Shown here in pieces: positions 1 to 9,746 of a DNA stretch of 64,000 nt (within the stretch, counting starts at the first letter, position 1; each line of letters starts with the position of its first letter). The notes under the pieces are model-generated. The model was not told where the DNA came from. It ran no database searches and saw only the letters and a program-made list of their open reading frames with translations. The stretch is from Pseudomonas sp. MH9.2 (GTDB lineage: Bacteria; Pseudomonadota; Gammaproteobacteria; Pseudomonadales; Pseudomonadaceae). The position numbers and the translations under genes were made by a program. The stretch lies in contig NZ_CP133784.1 of assembly GCF_034353875.1 (NCBI RefSeq), positions 620,001 through 684,000 on the forward strand. The letters are read 5' to 3'.

Positions 1-2237
1 TGGCCATTAGGGCCGGAAGTCGGGAGATCGAGTTGCACGTTGCCGTTGAGCAGGCCTTTCCAGGCAAAGTCCTTGGGCAACCACTGAGCCAGGCTGTCGA
101 GGGGGAATTGCTTAAGGTGATAACGCAAGCGCGGCTCGGGCATCAGCCGCTGATCCTCACCGCACAAACTTGCCTGCCCCGAAATCCAGCAGTGAGCGGC
201 AAAATTGACTTTGCCATCAGCCAGTCGTTCGAGCCTGGTCGGCTGCTGCAAGCGCCAATCCTGGCCCCCTGTTTGCACATCGCCACTGACCAGCCTGCCC
301 CGCCAGTCACCTTTGCTCAGGTCGCCGTCGAGTGCCAACCCCAGCTTCAATAATGGGCCTTGCAGGTCGAGCGCCAATTGTTGATGTTTGATATCCCCCT
401 GACCGTTGACCTTCAGCGTGCCCAGTTGCGTGTCGCCCAGTTGAATACCACCACCCTTGAGGTCAATGGATGCACGCTGAGCCGTGTCCAGTTTTGCTGC
501 CAGGGCCAGGCTTCGCAGGCGGTTGTCTGCCATCGCCAGTTGCCCGCCTTGCAGTGCCAGTTGACCTTGCGGCGCTTGCAGTGTGCCCGCCAGGTCCAGG
601 CGCCCTTTGACTTGACCCTGCAAACGCGGCCACAGCTGGCCCAGACGCGGCAAATTGATGTCCATTTGGCCAAGCAGACGTTGCTGCAAGCTGCCTTTGC
701 CTTGAATGCGGTTATCGCCCAGGCGAACATCCAGCGAGCCGAGCGTCCACTTATCACCGGCGCCATCGACCTTGGCCTGCAGCACGGCCGGCTGCCCCCG
801 CAACCGACCTTTGAGGTCGAGGTCGACGTTCAGGCTCAGTCGCTCGTTTTTGTATTCCCCGGTGCTGCGCAACGGTCCAGCCAAGGTACCCGGCAATTCT
901 CCCAGCCAATACGCCGGGTTGATCGCACTCAGATCCAGCGCCGTATCCCAGCCTATGCCATCGGCGAATTGCAGTTTCAGGTGCCCATCAGCCTTGCCCT
1001 TGCCCGCAGCCAGCTCTAACTGAGGCAGAAAGATCTGCTTGAGATCACCGCTGAACGGACTGCTCAGGCTGAACGCCCCGGCGGGTCCATCGAAAGCACC
1101 GCTGAAATTGCCCAGGTATTTGCCATCGGTGTAGGAGACTTCGCCGCTGAAGGTGCGCAAAGCCACCTGCGGTTCATCAATCGCCGGATAAAGCCGATGC
1201 CACGGAAAGTTCAGCCAATCGATTTTTGCGTCGGCGCTGAAGCCCTGGCGCCAGTCCAGCCGACCGCTGAGCTTCAGTGATTGTTCTGCACTGGCCGTCA
1301 GATCAAGCGCCGCGATGTCCGCACCTTGAGCATCGACCCTGCCTTGCAGCGCCAGCGCGACCGGACCTTGCTCGGCAGGCAGACTGGCGTTGCCAGAGAC
1401 CCGATAACCGTGCTTCAAATCGCCCTGAGCTGCCAGCTCAATCCGATTGAGTTGCAGGGTGTCCGGCAGATCGGCACTGGCCTTGAAGCCATCCGCCGTG
1501 ACGTTCACCTGTGCGGGCAGATTCTCCACCAGCGGTTGCAGTTGCCCGCTCAATTGACCTTGCAGATAACCACTGCTATCCGCCTTGAGCTGCAAAGTCT
1601 TGAGCAGATTGCCCTGAATGTTCAAGGCCAGCGTCCAAGGCTGATCACCCGGTGCCGGCAGCTTCAGCTGACCTTGGGCTGTCAGCGGCCAGTCGCCGTT
1701 TGGCTGCAATAACCCGGACAGATCAAGCACCAGATCATCCCGTTGCAGATGCGCAGCATTGATCTGCAGGCCGTTGGCCGTCCACTCCGCTGCCAGTTGC
1801 AGAGCGCGTAATTGTTCGCTGCCATTAAGCATCAGGCTGCCGATGCGCACGTCACCCAAGCGGATCGCCAGCGGCAGCTTCAGATCCGGCAGACTCATGG
1901 GGCCACTGCTTTGGTCGGCACCGGAAGGGAACTGTAGACCGACGCGCTCGGCCTGCAATTGATCGACACATAGCGTCATCTTCGCCAGACACAAAGGCGA
2001 CCAGACAAAGACTGGCGCATCGACCTCGACGCGGCTATCGCCCTGTACCCACAGCAGATGATCGGCCCGCCATTGACCGGCCAGATGACCGCTGAAGTTT
2101 TCGATTTTCAGCCCCGGCACCAGCCCCAGCGCCCAACGGCTGCCCGCTTGCGTGCCCAGGATCAGGCACAGACTCAGGATCAGCAACACGGGTAACGCGA
2201 TCAGGCTCAGGCCGGTAATTTTTATTGCGCGACGCAC
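1..2237 (-). CDS. tamB: TamB, translocation and assembly module inner-membrane component (partial, C-terminus outside window)
   Basis: This open frame runs off the left edge, so only about 745 N-terminal residues are present; the family is usually about 1,200 residues. I chose the GTG at 2235-2237, which follows a GGAG 15 bases downstream of the tamA stop codon region. The product begins VRRAIKITGLSLIALPVLL, a single hydrophobic signal anchor. A long repetitive beta-rich AsmA-like region follows, with recurring short segments of the L-x-G and W-x-G-x-L type. TamB spans the periplasm and works with the outer-membrane protein TamA, encoded just upstream in the same operon, in envelope protein assembly and lipid transport. 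Identity rests on the anchor, the repeat character and the tamA neighbour. Confidence 0.88.
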   Translation of the reverse strand, partial: MRRAIKITGLSLIALPVLLILSLCLILGTQAGSRWALGLVPGLKIENFSGHLAGQWRADHLLWVQGDSRVEVDAPVFVWSPLCLAKMTLCVDQLQAERVGLQFPSGADQSSGPMSLPDLKLPLAIRLGDVRIGSLMLNGSEQLRALQLAAEWTANGLQINAAHLQRDDLVLDLSGLLQPNGDWPLTAQGQLKLPAPGDQPWTLALNIQGNLLKTLQLKADSSGYLQGQLSGQLQPLVENLPAQVNVTADGFKASADLPDTLQLNRIELAAQGDLKHGYRVSGNASLPAEQGPVALALQGRVDAQGADIAALDLTASAEQSLKLSGRLDWRQGFSADAKIDWLNFPWHRLYPAIDEPQVALRTFSGEVSYTDGKYLGNFSGAFDGPAGAFSLSSPFSGDLKQIFLPQLELAAGKGKADGHLKLQFADGIGWDTALDLSAINPAYWLGELPGTLAGPLRSTGEYKNERLSLNVDLDLKGRLRGQPAVLQAKVDGAGDKWTLGSLDVRLGDNRIQGKGSLQQRLLGQMDINLPRLGQLWPRLQGQVKGRLDLAGTLQAPQGQLALQGGQLAMADNRLRSLALAAKLDTAQRASIDLKGGGIQLGDTQLGTLKVNGQGDIKHQQLALDLQGPLLKLGLALDGDLSKGDWRGRLVSGDVQTGGQDWRLQQPTRLERLADGKVNFAAHCWISGQASLCGEDQRLMPEPRLRYHLKQFPLDSLAQWLPKDFAWKGLLNGNVQLDLPTSGPNG

Positions 2238-2251
2238 CGTTCAGGCACTCC

Positions 2252-3991
2252 TCATAATTCAGGGCCCATGGAAAAGTGCACACGAAACCCACCATCGCCA
2301 TCCAGCGCATGAGCCAGATCCAGGCGCAACGGCCCGACCGGCGAGACCCAGCGCACGCCGATACCGACACCGGTTTTCAAGCGTGGCAGTTGCAATGTAT
2401 TGAAGGAGTTACCTTGATCGACAAACGTCGCCACACGCCACTTTTCAGCGATTGAATATTGATATTCGGCGCTGCCAGCGACCATGTACCGTCCGCCAAT
2501 ACGATCACCGTCGGAGTTCGTCGGTGATAGGGTCTGGTAGTCATAGCCGCGCACGCTTTGATCGCCGCCAGCAAAAAAACGCAAGGAGGGAGGGATCGAT
2601 TGATAGCCGTTGGTCGCGCTGCCACCAAACTGCACGCGCCCAAGAAAACGGTGGTTTTGCCACACGGTCGTCAAGCCTTTAAGCAGTACAGTGCCGCGCA
2701 ACACATTGGTGTCTGACGCCAGCCCCTCCTTGGCGACTTGCCCATCGAACTGCAGGCGATAACCGTTATGCGGGTCGATACGGTTGTCACTGCGCAAAAG
2801 TGAATAGCTGATACCCGGCATCAGCAACGTACTTAGCCCGGAATCATCGCCCAGACGATATTCCTCGCGCTGCCACTTCAATGAAATCACCCGATCCCAA
2901 CCGCTGGACAGCCGACTGTGCCACTCAGGGCCGACGGTCAACAGCTTGCTCACGGTGTCGGTGCCCGCGATCTCTTCGTACTGGTAACCGCCAGCGAACC
3001 GCAGTTTGTCGGTCAGTGGCGGGGTCAGAGGTATGTCGTACCACAGGCCCACGTTTTGGCGCGGTGCGGACAGCTCCATCTCGGCACCATAGCTGTGCCC
3101 CTGAGGATTGACCCAATGGCGCGTCCAGTTAGCCTTGCCGCGCACACCGACGTCGGTGGAAAAGCCAAGGCCGAGCCCCATCGTGCGGGGCTTGCGGGTT
3201 TGTAGCTGGACCGCCACCGGAATCACCTGATCCACTGCTGCCGTGGGCGCCGCGTCCACCCGCACGCCCTCGAAATAGCCGCTCGACTGCAAGGCCTGAT
3301 TGAGTTCAGCGATCAGTTCCGAGTCATAAGGGGTGTAGGCTTTGAATGGCACCATGCGTTGCATCAAGTCGTCATCAAATGGCGCATCGCCGCTGAAGCT
3401 GACTTTACCTAGCACGTAGCGCGGGCCACTCTCATAAATCAGCTTTATATCGGCAACACCAGCCTTTGGGTCGATACTCAGGCGCTGGCTGCTGAAGTGC
3501 CCACTAAAAAAGCCATAGCGCGACGCCTGATTCTGGATCAGGCGCTTGGCGTCTTCGTAGTAGCCATGATTGAGTACAGCGCCCGTTTTCAACCTGTCGC
3601 TTTTCGGCACTCGAAACGCCTTGAGCGAGGCGGCTGGGCCTTCAATCCGTACGGTGACACTGCGCAGATGCACCGGCTCGCCAGGCACCACGTTGATCAC
3701 CAGTCGCAGGTCCTTGCCGGTTTTTACTGTGCTGTCGATCTGCGCCTGGTAATAGCCCAAGGCTTGCGCCGCTTTTTGCGCCTGCTCTTCAGCCCCCAGA
3801 CTGAAACGTTGCAGGGCCTCTTCATCGCGCTCGCCAAGGCTGCCCACATACCCTTCGATATTGGCTTTAAGTGCGTCGTTGGAGGGTTCGATCCTGATAT
3901 CCAGTTGCGCCGCCGCGAACACCGAAAAAGTGCTGAACTGGACAATAAACAGCAGAACCAAACCGCTGGTGAATCTACCGGAAAACTTCAT
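2252..3991 (-). CDS. tamA: TamA, outer-membrane Omp85-family assembly protein
   Basis: About 579 residues. It has a cleavable signal (MKFSGRF... then FSVFAAAQ), N-terminal POTRA-like domains to about residue 260 and a C-terminal 16-strand type beta-barrel. The barrel carries the Omp85 hallmark VRGYDYQ and ends with aromatic and charged strands. Its partner tamB begins 14 bases downstream on the same strand, so the two form a tamAB operon. An in-frame GTG at 4007-4009 would add six residues (MIASAA). I prefer the ATG at 3991 because it gives a normal signal peptide, although neither start has a convincing ribosome binding site. Confidence 0.92.
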   Translation of the reverse strand: MKFSGRFTSGLVLLFIVQFSTFSVFAAAQLDIRIEPSNDALKANIEGYVGSLGERDEEALQRFSLGAEEQAQKAAQALGYYQAQIDSTVKTGKDLRLVINVVPGEPVHLRSVTVRIEGPAASLKAFRVPKSDRLKTGAVLNHGYYEDAKRLIQNQASRYGFFSGHFSSQRLSIDPKAGVADIKLIYESGPRYVLGKVSFSGDAPFDDDLMQRMVPFKAYTPYDSELIAELNQALQSSGYFEGVRVDAAPTAAVDQVIPVAVQLQTRKPRTMGLGLGFSTDVGVRGKANWTRHWVNPQGHSYGAEMELSAPRQNVGLWYDIPLTPPLTDKLRFAGGYQYEEIAGTDTVSKLLTVGPEWHSRLSSGWDRVISLKWQREEYRLGDDSGLSTLLMPGISYSLLRSDNRIDPHNGYRLQFDGQVAKEGLASDTNVLRGTVLLKGLTTVWQNHRFLGRVQFGGSATNGYQSIPPSLRFFAGGDQSVRGYDYQTLSPTNSDGDRIGGRYMVAGSAEYQYSIAEKWRVATFVDQGNSFNTLQLPRLKTGVGIGVRWVSPVGPLRLDLAHALDGDGGFRVHFSMGPEL

Positions 3992-4057
3992 AGCGGCGGA
4001 TGCTATCACGCGCGGCGAGTCGTACTGGAGCGCGTCTGACAGCGAAAGCCTGGGACT

Positions 4058-4708
4058 TTATGCCTGGGCTTTGAGCAATACCTGAGGATTGGGGTGGAAA
4101 AACACATGTTCCCGGATTGGTCCTACAGCAATCTCACCGATTTCCTCATAGCCCTGTCGCTTATAAAACTCCAGATATCGCGGATTGCCCGTGTCGAGCA
4201 CCACGCCCTGTGAAGTTTCATCGACGGCGCACCATTGATGCAGCGCCGTGAGCAACTGCTCACCAAAGTGACGACCCTGAAATTGTGGGTGGACCCCCAG
4301 CAATGGCAAAACGTGCACAGCGTCAGAAGGCAGGCAGGCCAGCACCGCCTGGTGATACTCCAGATAGCGCTGGGTACAGCGCAACCCTGCACTGAGGACC
4401 ATGCGCAAACGCCATGCCCAGCTTTCGGTAATATCGAGACGGCGTTGCGGTGGGGCAATCAGAGCGATGCCCACCAGCCGATCCTCGACGAACAACCCCA
4501 GCGCTGGCAGGTCCTGCAAGAAGTGCTGTTTGACCAGTTCACGCACGGTGGCCCTGACCCGATGCTCATAGCCCGGCCTGTCCGACTCAAACAAGTAAGC
4601 GAAGCTCGGTTCGTGGCGATAGGCGTGGTACAGCAGCGAGCGCGCCTCGCGGGAGTAACCACTGTCCAGCTGGCGGACTTCAGCCACGGCTGTTGAAGTT
4701 TCAGGCAT
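4058..4708 (-). CDS. GNAT-family N-acetyltransferase
   Basis: 216 residues with the GNAT fold. The acetyl-CoA-binding stretch is HVLPLLGVHPQFQGRHFGEQL (about residues 131-151, with the Q/R-x-x-G-x-G/A-like motif B), followed by LDTGNPRYLEFYKRQGYEE, the classic C-terminal motif in which Tyr lies near the pantetheine. GAGG-like ribosome binding bases (TGAGGTC) precede the ATG. The substrate cannot be read from sequence. It lies between tamA (same strand, about 65 bases downstream) and divergent xthA, the usual Pseudomonas arrangement. Confidence 0.85.
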   Translation of the reverse strand: MPETSTAVAEVRQLDSGYSREARSLLYHAYRHEPSFAYLFESDRPGYEHRVRATVRELVKQHFLQDLPALGLFVEDRLVGIALIAPPQRRLDITESWAWRLRMVLSAGLRCTQRYLEYHQAVLACLPSDAVHVLPLLGVHPQFQGRHFGEQLLTALHQWCAVDETSQGVVLDTGNPRYLEFYKRQGYEEIGEIAVGPIREHVFFHPNPQVLLKAQA

Positions 4709-4907
4709 TCGGTTGACCTCATAGGTACAGCGCTGCTCGAACGACAGCGTTTGTGATGCGAAAGCTTCGAGTAACAGGTACGCATTACAGTTCCGACATT
4801 TTCGACTCTGCTACCCGACCCTAGCATTGGATCAGACAATCCGCCACGCTGGCCGTGAGTCGACAGGTCAGCTAGCATCGCTTTTTTGTTTGCCAGGATT
4901 GCCGCCC

Positions 4908-5720
4908 ATGAAAATCGTCTCGTTCAACATTAACGGCCTGCGCGCCAGACCTCATCAGTTGGCGGCGCTGATTGAGAAACATCAGCCGGACGTGATCGGC
5001 CTGCAGGAAACCAAAGTCTCGGACGAGCAATTCCCCCAAGCTGAAATCGAAGCCTTGGGGTATCACGTGCACTTCCACGGGCAAAAAGGCCACTACGGTG
5101 TCGCTCTGCTCTCGCGCCAGGCGCCACTCACCCTGCACAAGGGTTTCGACACCGATGACGAAGAATCCCAAAAGCGCTTTATCTGGGGCACGTTCGCCGA
5201 CACAAAGGGCGAGCCTGTGACCATCATGAACGGCTACTTCCCGCAGGGTGAAAGCCGCGACCATCCGACCAAATTCCCGGCCAAGGAGCGTTTCTACAAC
5301 GACCTCCAGCTGTTGCTGGAAAGCCAGTTCAAAAACGATCAGCCATTGGTGGTGATGGGCGACGTGAATATTTCCCCGGAAGACTGCGACATCGGCATCG
5401 GCCCGGATAACGCCAAACGCTGGCTCAGGACTGGCAAATGCAGTTTCTTGCCTGAAGAGCGCGAGTGGATGGCGCGCCTGAAAAACTGGGGCCTGATAGA
5501 CAGCTTCCGTCATCTTCATCCCGAGGTGATAGACCGCTTCAGCTGGTTCGACTACCGCAGCCGGGGCTTCGAAGATGAGCCCAAGCGCGGTTTGCGGATC
5601 GACGTGATTATGGCCTCCCATGGATTGCAGTCACGCATCAAGGCCGCTGGCGTGGACTACGACCTGCGCGCCATGGAGAAACCGTCTGACCATGCGCCGA
5701 TCTGGCTGGAGTTGAGCTAG
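4908..5720 (+). CDS. xthA: Exodeoxyribonuclease III
   Basis: 270 residues, the normal XthA length (E. coli protein 268). It starts [18 protein letters not shown] and carries every exonuclease III/AP endonuclease signature in order: IGLQETK (metal-binding Glu), [52 protein letters not shown] and the C-terminal SDHAPIW catalytic His. It acts in base-excision repair, cutting 5' of abasic sites and digesting 3' ends. An upstream in-frame start at 4827 is rejected because the conserved protein begins at 4908, preceded by an AGGA. Confidence 0.97.
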   Translation: MKIVSFNINGLRARPHQLAALIEKHQPDVIGLQETKVSDEQFPQAEIEALGYHVHFHGQKGHYGVALLSRQAPLTLHKGFDTDDEESQKRFIWGTFADTKGEPVTIMNGYFPQGESRDHPTKFPAKERFYNDLQLLLESQFKNDQPLVVMGDVNISPEDCDIGIGPDNAKRWLRTGKCSFLPEEREWMARLKNWGLIDSFRHLHPEVIDRFSWFDYRSRGFEDEPKRGLRIDVIMASHGLQSRIKAAGVDYDLRAMEKPSDHAPIWLELS

Positions 5721-5819
5721 AACCGGCCCCGCAGACGCCCTTTTAGGCATGACTGTCATATTTCAGCAATCATTCTGACTTAATCTCCCGGCACTTTCTG
5801 TCTCTATAAGGTGCCGCAC

Positions 5820-7190
5820 ATGCTGCGCGCTCTGTTCACTGGTACTGCCCGACACCGCGCAGCCTGGCTATTCGGTTTTATCTGCAGCACCCTGCCCGGT
5901 GTGGTTTTCGCGGCACTGCCGATCCCTGCCGAAGGCATCCCGGCGTTACGCATCCAAGGCTCCAATACCATTGGCGCCGCGTTGGGCCCAGCGCTGGTCG
6001 AAGGCTTGCTGCACGCCCAAGGTCTGCAAAATGTGCGTATCGAAGCGGGCGCCCATGAGAACGAACAACGTGTGCTCGGCCAGACGCCTGCCGGACGCAC
6101 GGTACTAATCGAGGTGGCGGCCCACGGTTCTGGGACGGGGTTCACTGCATTGAAGGCCGACAAGGCCGACCTGGCAGCCTCCTCACGGCCGATCAAGGAC
6201 AGCGAACTGGCGAACCTGGCCTCGCTGGGCGACCTGAAAAGCCGCAAGGCCGAACAAGTCATTGCCATCGACGGCGTGGCGGTGATCCTCCATCCGGCCA
6301 ATCCCTTGCATCAGTTGAACACTGAACAACTCGCGCAAATATTCTCGGGTGAAGTCCACGACTGGGAAGATCTCGGCGGTACCGGTGGCGCGATTCACCT
6401 GTATGCCCGCGATGATCACTCCGGCACCTTCGACACGTTCAATGAGCTGGTACTGCTCAAGTACGGCAAAACCCTGGCGCACAACACCAAGCGATTCGAA
6501 TCCAGTGAGCAGCTGTCTGATGAAGTCAGCCAGGACCGTGGAGGCATTGGCTTTATCGGTTTGCCTTACGTGCGCAGGGCCCACGCTGTCGCGATTGCCG
6601 ATGGCGATTCGAAACCGATGCTGCCGACCGTCAGCCTGATTGCCACCGAGGATTACCCTCTGTCGCGGCGCCTGTATTTCTACCTGCCACCTCAGGGCCT
6701 CCAACCATGGGCCGAAGCACTGGTGCAGTTCGCACAAAGCAGCAAAGGCCAGGCCATCGTTGCCAACAGCGGCTTCATCGCCCAGACGGTACAGGCGATC
6801 AAGGTCCAGGCCTCAGCAGGGCTGCCTGCGGACTATCAAGCCATCGTCAAGCAAGCACAGCGTCTGTCGGTGAATTTTCGCTTTGCCCAAGGCAGTGCGA
6901 CCCTGGATAACAAGGCGCAACTCGACCTGCAGCGGGTCGTTGACTACCTCAAGACACACGACAAATTGAACGGCCACGTCACGCTGGTAGGGTTTGGCGA
7001 TGCCAAGAGCGATCCAGCGCGGGCAGCGTTATTGTCCAAACTCCGGGCCATGGCGGTGCGGCGAGAGCTGGTCAAGGCGGGCGTGGTCTTGCGCGACATT
7101 CGCGGTTTGGGTGATGAGATGCCGGTGGCGGCCAACAACGCCGATGAAGGCCGGATCAAAAATCGGCGGGTAGAGGTTTGGGTGTATTGA
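5820..7190 (+). CDS. PstS-like phosphate-binding domain fused to OmpA C-terminal domain
   Basis: 456 residues with a signal peptide (STLPGVVFAA). Residues about 40-320 resemble PstS-type periplasmic substrate-binding proteins: an early IQGSNTIG, then the GSGTGFTAL and DDHSGTFDTF loops. The last ~110 residues are an OmpA-like peptidoglycan-binding domain (FAQGSATLDNKAQLDLQRVVDYL, GFGDAKSD, NRRVEVWV). This fusion suggests a phosphate- or anion-binding protein anchored to the cell wall rather than a soluble transporter partner; no pst permease genes are nearby. AAGGTG at 5807-5812 supports the ATG at 5820 over the GTG at 5811. A strong inverted repeat follows the stop. Confidence 0.82.
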   Translation: MLRALFTGTARHRAAWLFGFICSTLPGVVFAALPIPAEGIPALRIQGSNTIGAALGPALVEGLLHAQGLQNVRIEAGAHENEQRVLGQTPAGRTVLIEVAAHGSGTGFTALKADKADLAASSRPIKDSELANLASLGDLKSRKAEQVIAIDGVAVILHPANPLHQLNTEQLAQIFSGEVHDWEDLGGTGGAIHLYARDDHSGTFDTFNELVLLKYGKTLAHNTKRFESSEQLSDEVSQDRGGIGFIGLPYVRRAHAVAIADGDSKPMLPTVSLIATEDYPLSRRLYFYLPPQGLQPWAEALVQFAQSSKGQAIVANSGFIAQTVQAIKVQASAGLPADYQAIVKQAQRLSVNFRFAQGSATLDNKAQLDLQRVVDYLKTHDKLNGHVTLVGFGDAKSDPARAALLSKLRAMAVRRELVKAGVVLRDIRGLGDEMPVAANNADEGRIKNRRVEVWVY

Positions 7191-7197
7191 GTACCTG

Positions 7198-7227
7198 GGT
7201 GGGGGGCGAATAAATCCGCCCCCCACC
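7198..7227. terminator. Bidirectional terminator-like hairpin between convergent genes
   Basis: Perfect 11-base-pair stem GGTGGGGGGCG / CGCCCCCCACC with an 8-base A/T-rich loop. It sits in the 48-base gap between the PstS/OmpA-like gene and the convergent acyl-CoA dehydrogenase gene. There is no T-run, so factor-independent activity is uncertain. Confidence 0.6.
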
Positions 7228-7238
7228 GCTACTCGCGG

Positions 7239-8471
7239 TCAGTGATGCTCGCTACGCAGCATTTCCTTCGGCATATACTTACCGATCTCGAACTTGCCTA
7301 TCGCCGCGCGGTGCACTTCATCCGGGCCGTCGGCCAGGCGCAACGTGCGCTGCATTGCGTACATGTAGGCCAACGGGAAATCGTTGGAAACCCCTGCGCC
7401 GCCGTGCATCTGGATCGCCCGGTCAATCACGCGCAATGCCACGTTCGGCGCCACGACCTTGATCTGGGCGATTTCGCTTTTCGCGACTTTGTTGCCGACG
7501 GTGTCCATCATGTACGCAGCCTTTAGTGTCAGCAGGCGCGCCATGTCGATTTCCATCCGCGAATCAGCAATTTTGTCGATGTTACCGCCCAGTCGCGCCA
7601 ACGGACGACCGAATGCAGTGCGGCTGATCGAACGCTTGCACATCAGTTCCAATGCCCGTTCAGCCATGCCGATAGAGCGCATGCAGTGGTGAATCCGTCC
7701 AGGCCCGAGTCGACCTTGAGCGATTTCAAAGCCGCGCCCCTCACCCAACAGGACGTTCTCGTAAGGCACGCGAACGTTCTCAAACAGCACTTCAGCATGA
7801 CCGTGGGGGGCATCGTCGTAGCCAAATACTGGCAGCGAGCGGACGATTTTCACCCCAGGGGCATCGGTCGGCACCAGAATCATTGAGTGTTGCTGATGGC
7901 GCGGACCTTCGGGATTGCTCAGGCCCATGAAAATCATGATTTTGCAACGCGGGTCGCAGGCGCCAGAGGTCCACCACTTACGGCCGTTGATCACCCATTC
8001 GTCACCGTCACGTTCAGCGCGGGCGGCCATGTTGGTGGCATCGGAGGACGCGACGTCCGGCTCGGTCATGGCGAACGCTGAACGAATTTCGCCGCGCAGC
8101 ATCGGTTCAAGCCACTGCTGCTTCTGGGCTTCGTTGGCATAGCGCACCAGCACTTCCATGTTGCCGGTGTCTGGCGCCGAACAGTTGAACGGCTCTGGCC
8201 CTAGCAACGAACGGCCCATGATTTCAGCCAACGGAGCGTACTCGAGGTTGGTCAGGCCCGCACCGAGCTTCGACTCTGGCAGGAACAGGTTCCACAACCC
8301 CTCAGCCTTGGCCTTGAGTTTGAGCTCTTCCATGATCGCAGTGGGCTGCCAGCGATCGCCCTCGGCGACCTGACGTTCGAACACAGGCTCTGCCGGGTAG
8401 ACATAAGCATCCATGAACGCAGTGACGCGCTCACGCAGTTCTTGAACCTTTGGGGAGTACGCGAAATCCAT
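7239..8471 (-). CDS. Acyl-CoA dehydrogenase (ACAD10/11-like)
   Basis: 410 residues, a full-length FAD-dependent acyl-CoA dehydrogenase. Visible motifs are [15 protein letters not shown] (flavin-binding signature), [16 protein letters not shown], the CoA/FAD segment around [30 protein letters not shown] and the C-terminal [17 protein letters not shown]. The DGPDEVH form points to the ACAD10/11 subgroup; the acyl substrate is not predictable. AAGG precedes the ATG. It is divergent from a LysR regulator across a 161-base region that holds a CCGAT-N5-ATCGG palindrome, so that regulator probably controls it. Confidence 0.92.
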   Translation of the reverse strand: MDFAYSPKVQELRERVTAFMDAYVYPAEPVFERQVAEGDRWQPTAIMEELKLKAKAEGLWNLFLPESKLGAGLTNLEYAPLAEIMGRSLLGPEPFNCSAPDTGNMEVLVRYANEAQKQQWLEPMLRGEIRSAFAMTEPDVASSDATNMAARAERDGDEWVINGRKWWTSGACDPRCKIMIFMGLSNPEGPRHQQHSMILVPTDAPGVKIVRSLPVFGYDDAPHGHAEVLFENVRVPYENVLLGEGRGFEIAQGRLGPGRIHHCMRSIGMAERALELMCKRSISRTAFGRPLARLGGNIDKIADSRMEIDMARLLTLKAAYMMDTVGNKVAKSEIAQIKVVAPNVALRVIDRAIQMHGGAGVSNDFPLAYMYAMQRTLRLADGPDEVHRAAIGKFEIGKYMPKEMLRSEHH

Positions 8472-8574
8472 GAGCAGCTACCTTCTGAAGGAGGTGGGTG
8501 AGTGCATGAATTGGATGCTAGATCAGCGATGAAAATTTATCTAACCTATTCTCAACGTGTATAAACATTCATAA

Positions 8575-8589
8575 CCGATATATGATCGG
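8575..8589. promoter_or_regulatory. Palindrome between acyl-CoA dehydrogenase and LysR gene
   Basis: CCGAT-ATATG-ATCGG, perfect 5-base arms, in the middle of an A/T-rich divergent promoter region. It is a reasonable candidate LysR-type binding site (inferred from position only). Confidence 0.4.
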
Positions 8590-8632
8590 CCTTCGTAACG
8601 TCTCAATAAAAACAACATGAGAGCGCAATGGA

Positions 8633-9580
8633 ATGAATCTGAGCAAGGTCGACCTCAACCTCTTTATTGTCTTTGATGCCATCTATACCGAAGCCAATCT
8701 GACCCGTGCCGGACAGATTGTCGGCATCACCCAGCCTGCGGTCTCGAACGCTCTGGCCCGCCTGCGGGAGACCTTCAACGACCCACTTTTCGTACGGACC
8801 GCGCAAGGCATGGTGCCCACGCCCATGGCCCAGAACATCATCGGGCCGGTGCGCAACGCCCTGACATTGCTGCGCGTCTCGGTGCAGGAAAGCCGGATTT
8901 TCAATCCGTTGCAGGCAAACAAGACCTACCGCATCAGCATGACCGACTTGACCGAAGCGGTGATCCTCCCTGCGTTGTTTCAACGTCTGCGTCGACTGGC
9001 CCCGGCGGTGATTATCGAGAGCTTTTTGTCCAAGCGTCGCGAGACCACCAAGGAGCTGGCAGCCGGGCGGCTGGACTTCGCCGTCGATGCGCCCCTCAAT
9101 ACCGACCCGCAAGTGCGTCACGTCAAGCTCATGGAAGACAAATACGTGTGTGCCATGCGCAAGGGGCATCCCTTGGCGACCAAAGAAAAATTCAGCCTGG
9201 AAGACTACCTGTCCCTGACGCACATCCACATTTCCAGCCGCCGCAGCGGCCTGGGACATGTTGACCTGGCACTGGGCAAGATGGGCATTCAGCGCAAAAT
9301 CGCCCTGCGCTCGCAGCACTACTTGATGGCTTCGCAAGTGCTACAACAGACCGATATGGTCATGACCGTGCCGGAGCGCTTCGCCAGACGCCATGATCTG
9401 CACTATGTCAATTTGCCGGTCAACGATGTGCCGCCGGTGGAAACCCACCTTTACTGGCACGAAAGCACTGATCAGGACCCGGCTAACCGCTGGATGCGGG
9501 AGCAGATAATCGAACTCTGCCAACTGGTGACAGCGCAAGAAAATAAGGTAGATAAAGCTTTAGATATCAATCCCAAGTAA
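8633..9580 (+). CDS. LysR-family transcriptional regulator
   Basis: 315 residues. The N-terminal winged helix (residues 1-65) has the typical helix-turn-helix NLTRAGQIVGITQPAVSNALARLRETFNDPLFVRT, here in the NodD/LeuO-like VDLNLFIVFDAIY form. A type 2 periplasmic-binding-like effector domain follows. The gene is transcribed away from the acyl-CoA dehydrogenase gene and is its likely regulator; the effector is unknown. The last ~20 codons are A/T-rich, as is the sequence after the stop. Confidence 0.9.
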   Translation: MNLSKVDLNLFIVFDAIYTEANLTRAGQIVGITQPAVSNALARLRETFNDPLFVRTAQGMVPTPMAQNIIGPVRNALTLLRVSVQESRIFNPLQANKTYRISMTDLTEAVILPALFQRLRRLAPAVIIESFLSKRRETTKELAAGRLDFAVDAPLNTDPQVRHVKLMEDKYVCAMRKGHPLATKEKFSLEDYLSLTHIHISSRRSGLGHVDLALGKMGIQRKIALRSQHYLMASQVLQQTDMVMTVPERFARRHDLHYVNLPVNDVPPVETHLYWHESTDQDPANRWMREQIIELCQLVTAQENKVDKALDINPK

Positions 9581-9686
9581 TTGATTATCAAGTGTTAATT
9601 TTAATAACTTAAAGTCATTTCTAGGTTAAATGGTCGTGATTTGCGCATGGATGAGGCAGCAAAAGTGAATGAAGGCGCGGCAGGCA

Positions 9687-9706
9687 GCTTGACGTATACG
9701 TCAAGC
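9687..9706. promoter_or_regulatory. LiuR-type operator upstream of liuR
   Basis: Perfect 20-base palindrome with half-site GCTTGACGTA, 40 bases before the liuR start. The core TTGACGTATACGTCAA matches the two palindromes upstream of liuA (consensus TTkACGTwwACGTmAA). MerR-family regulators bind such dyads in the spacer of their own promoters; TTGACG at 9689-9694 could be the -35. It supports autoregulation of liuR-liuE. Confidence 0.8.
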
Positions 9707-9746
9707 ACGCCGTAGGTTAGCCACACGTTTAACCGTGAGTCCCTTC

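Noticed and set aside
4872-5621. 249-codon open frame antisense to xthA
   Set aside because: Complements a textbook XthA sequence; a GC-rich shadow.
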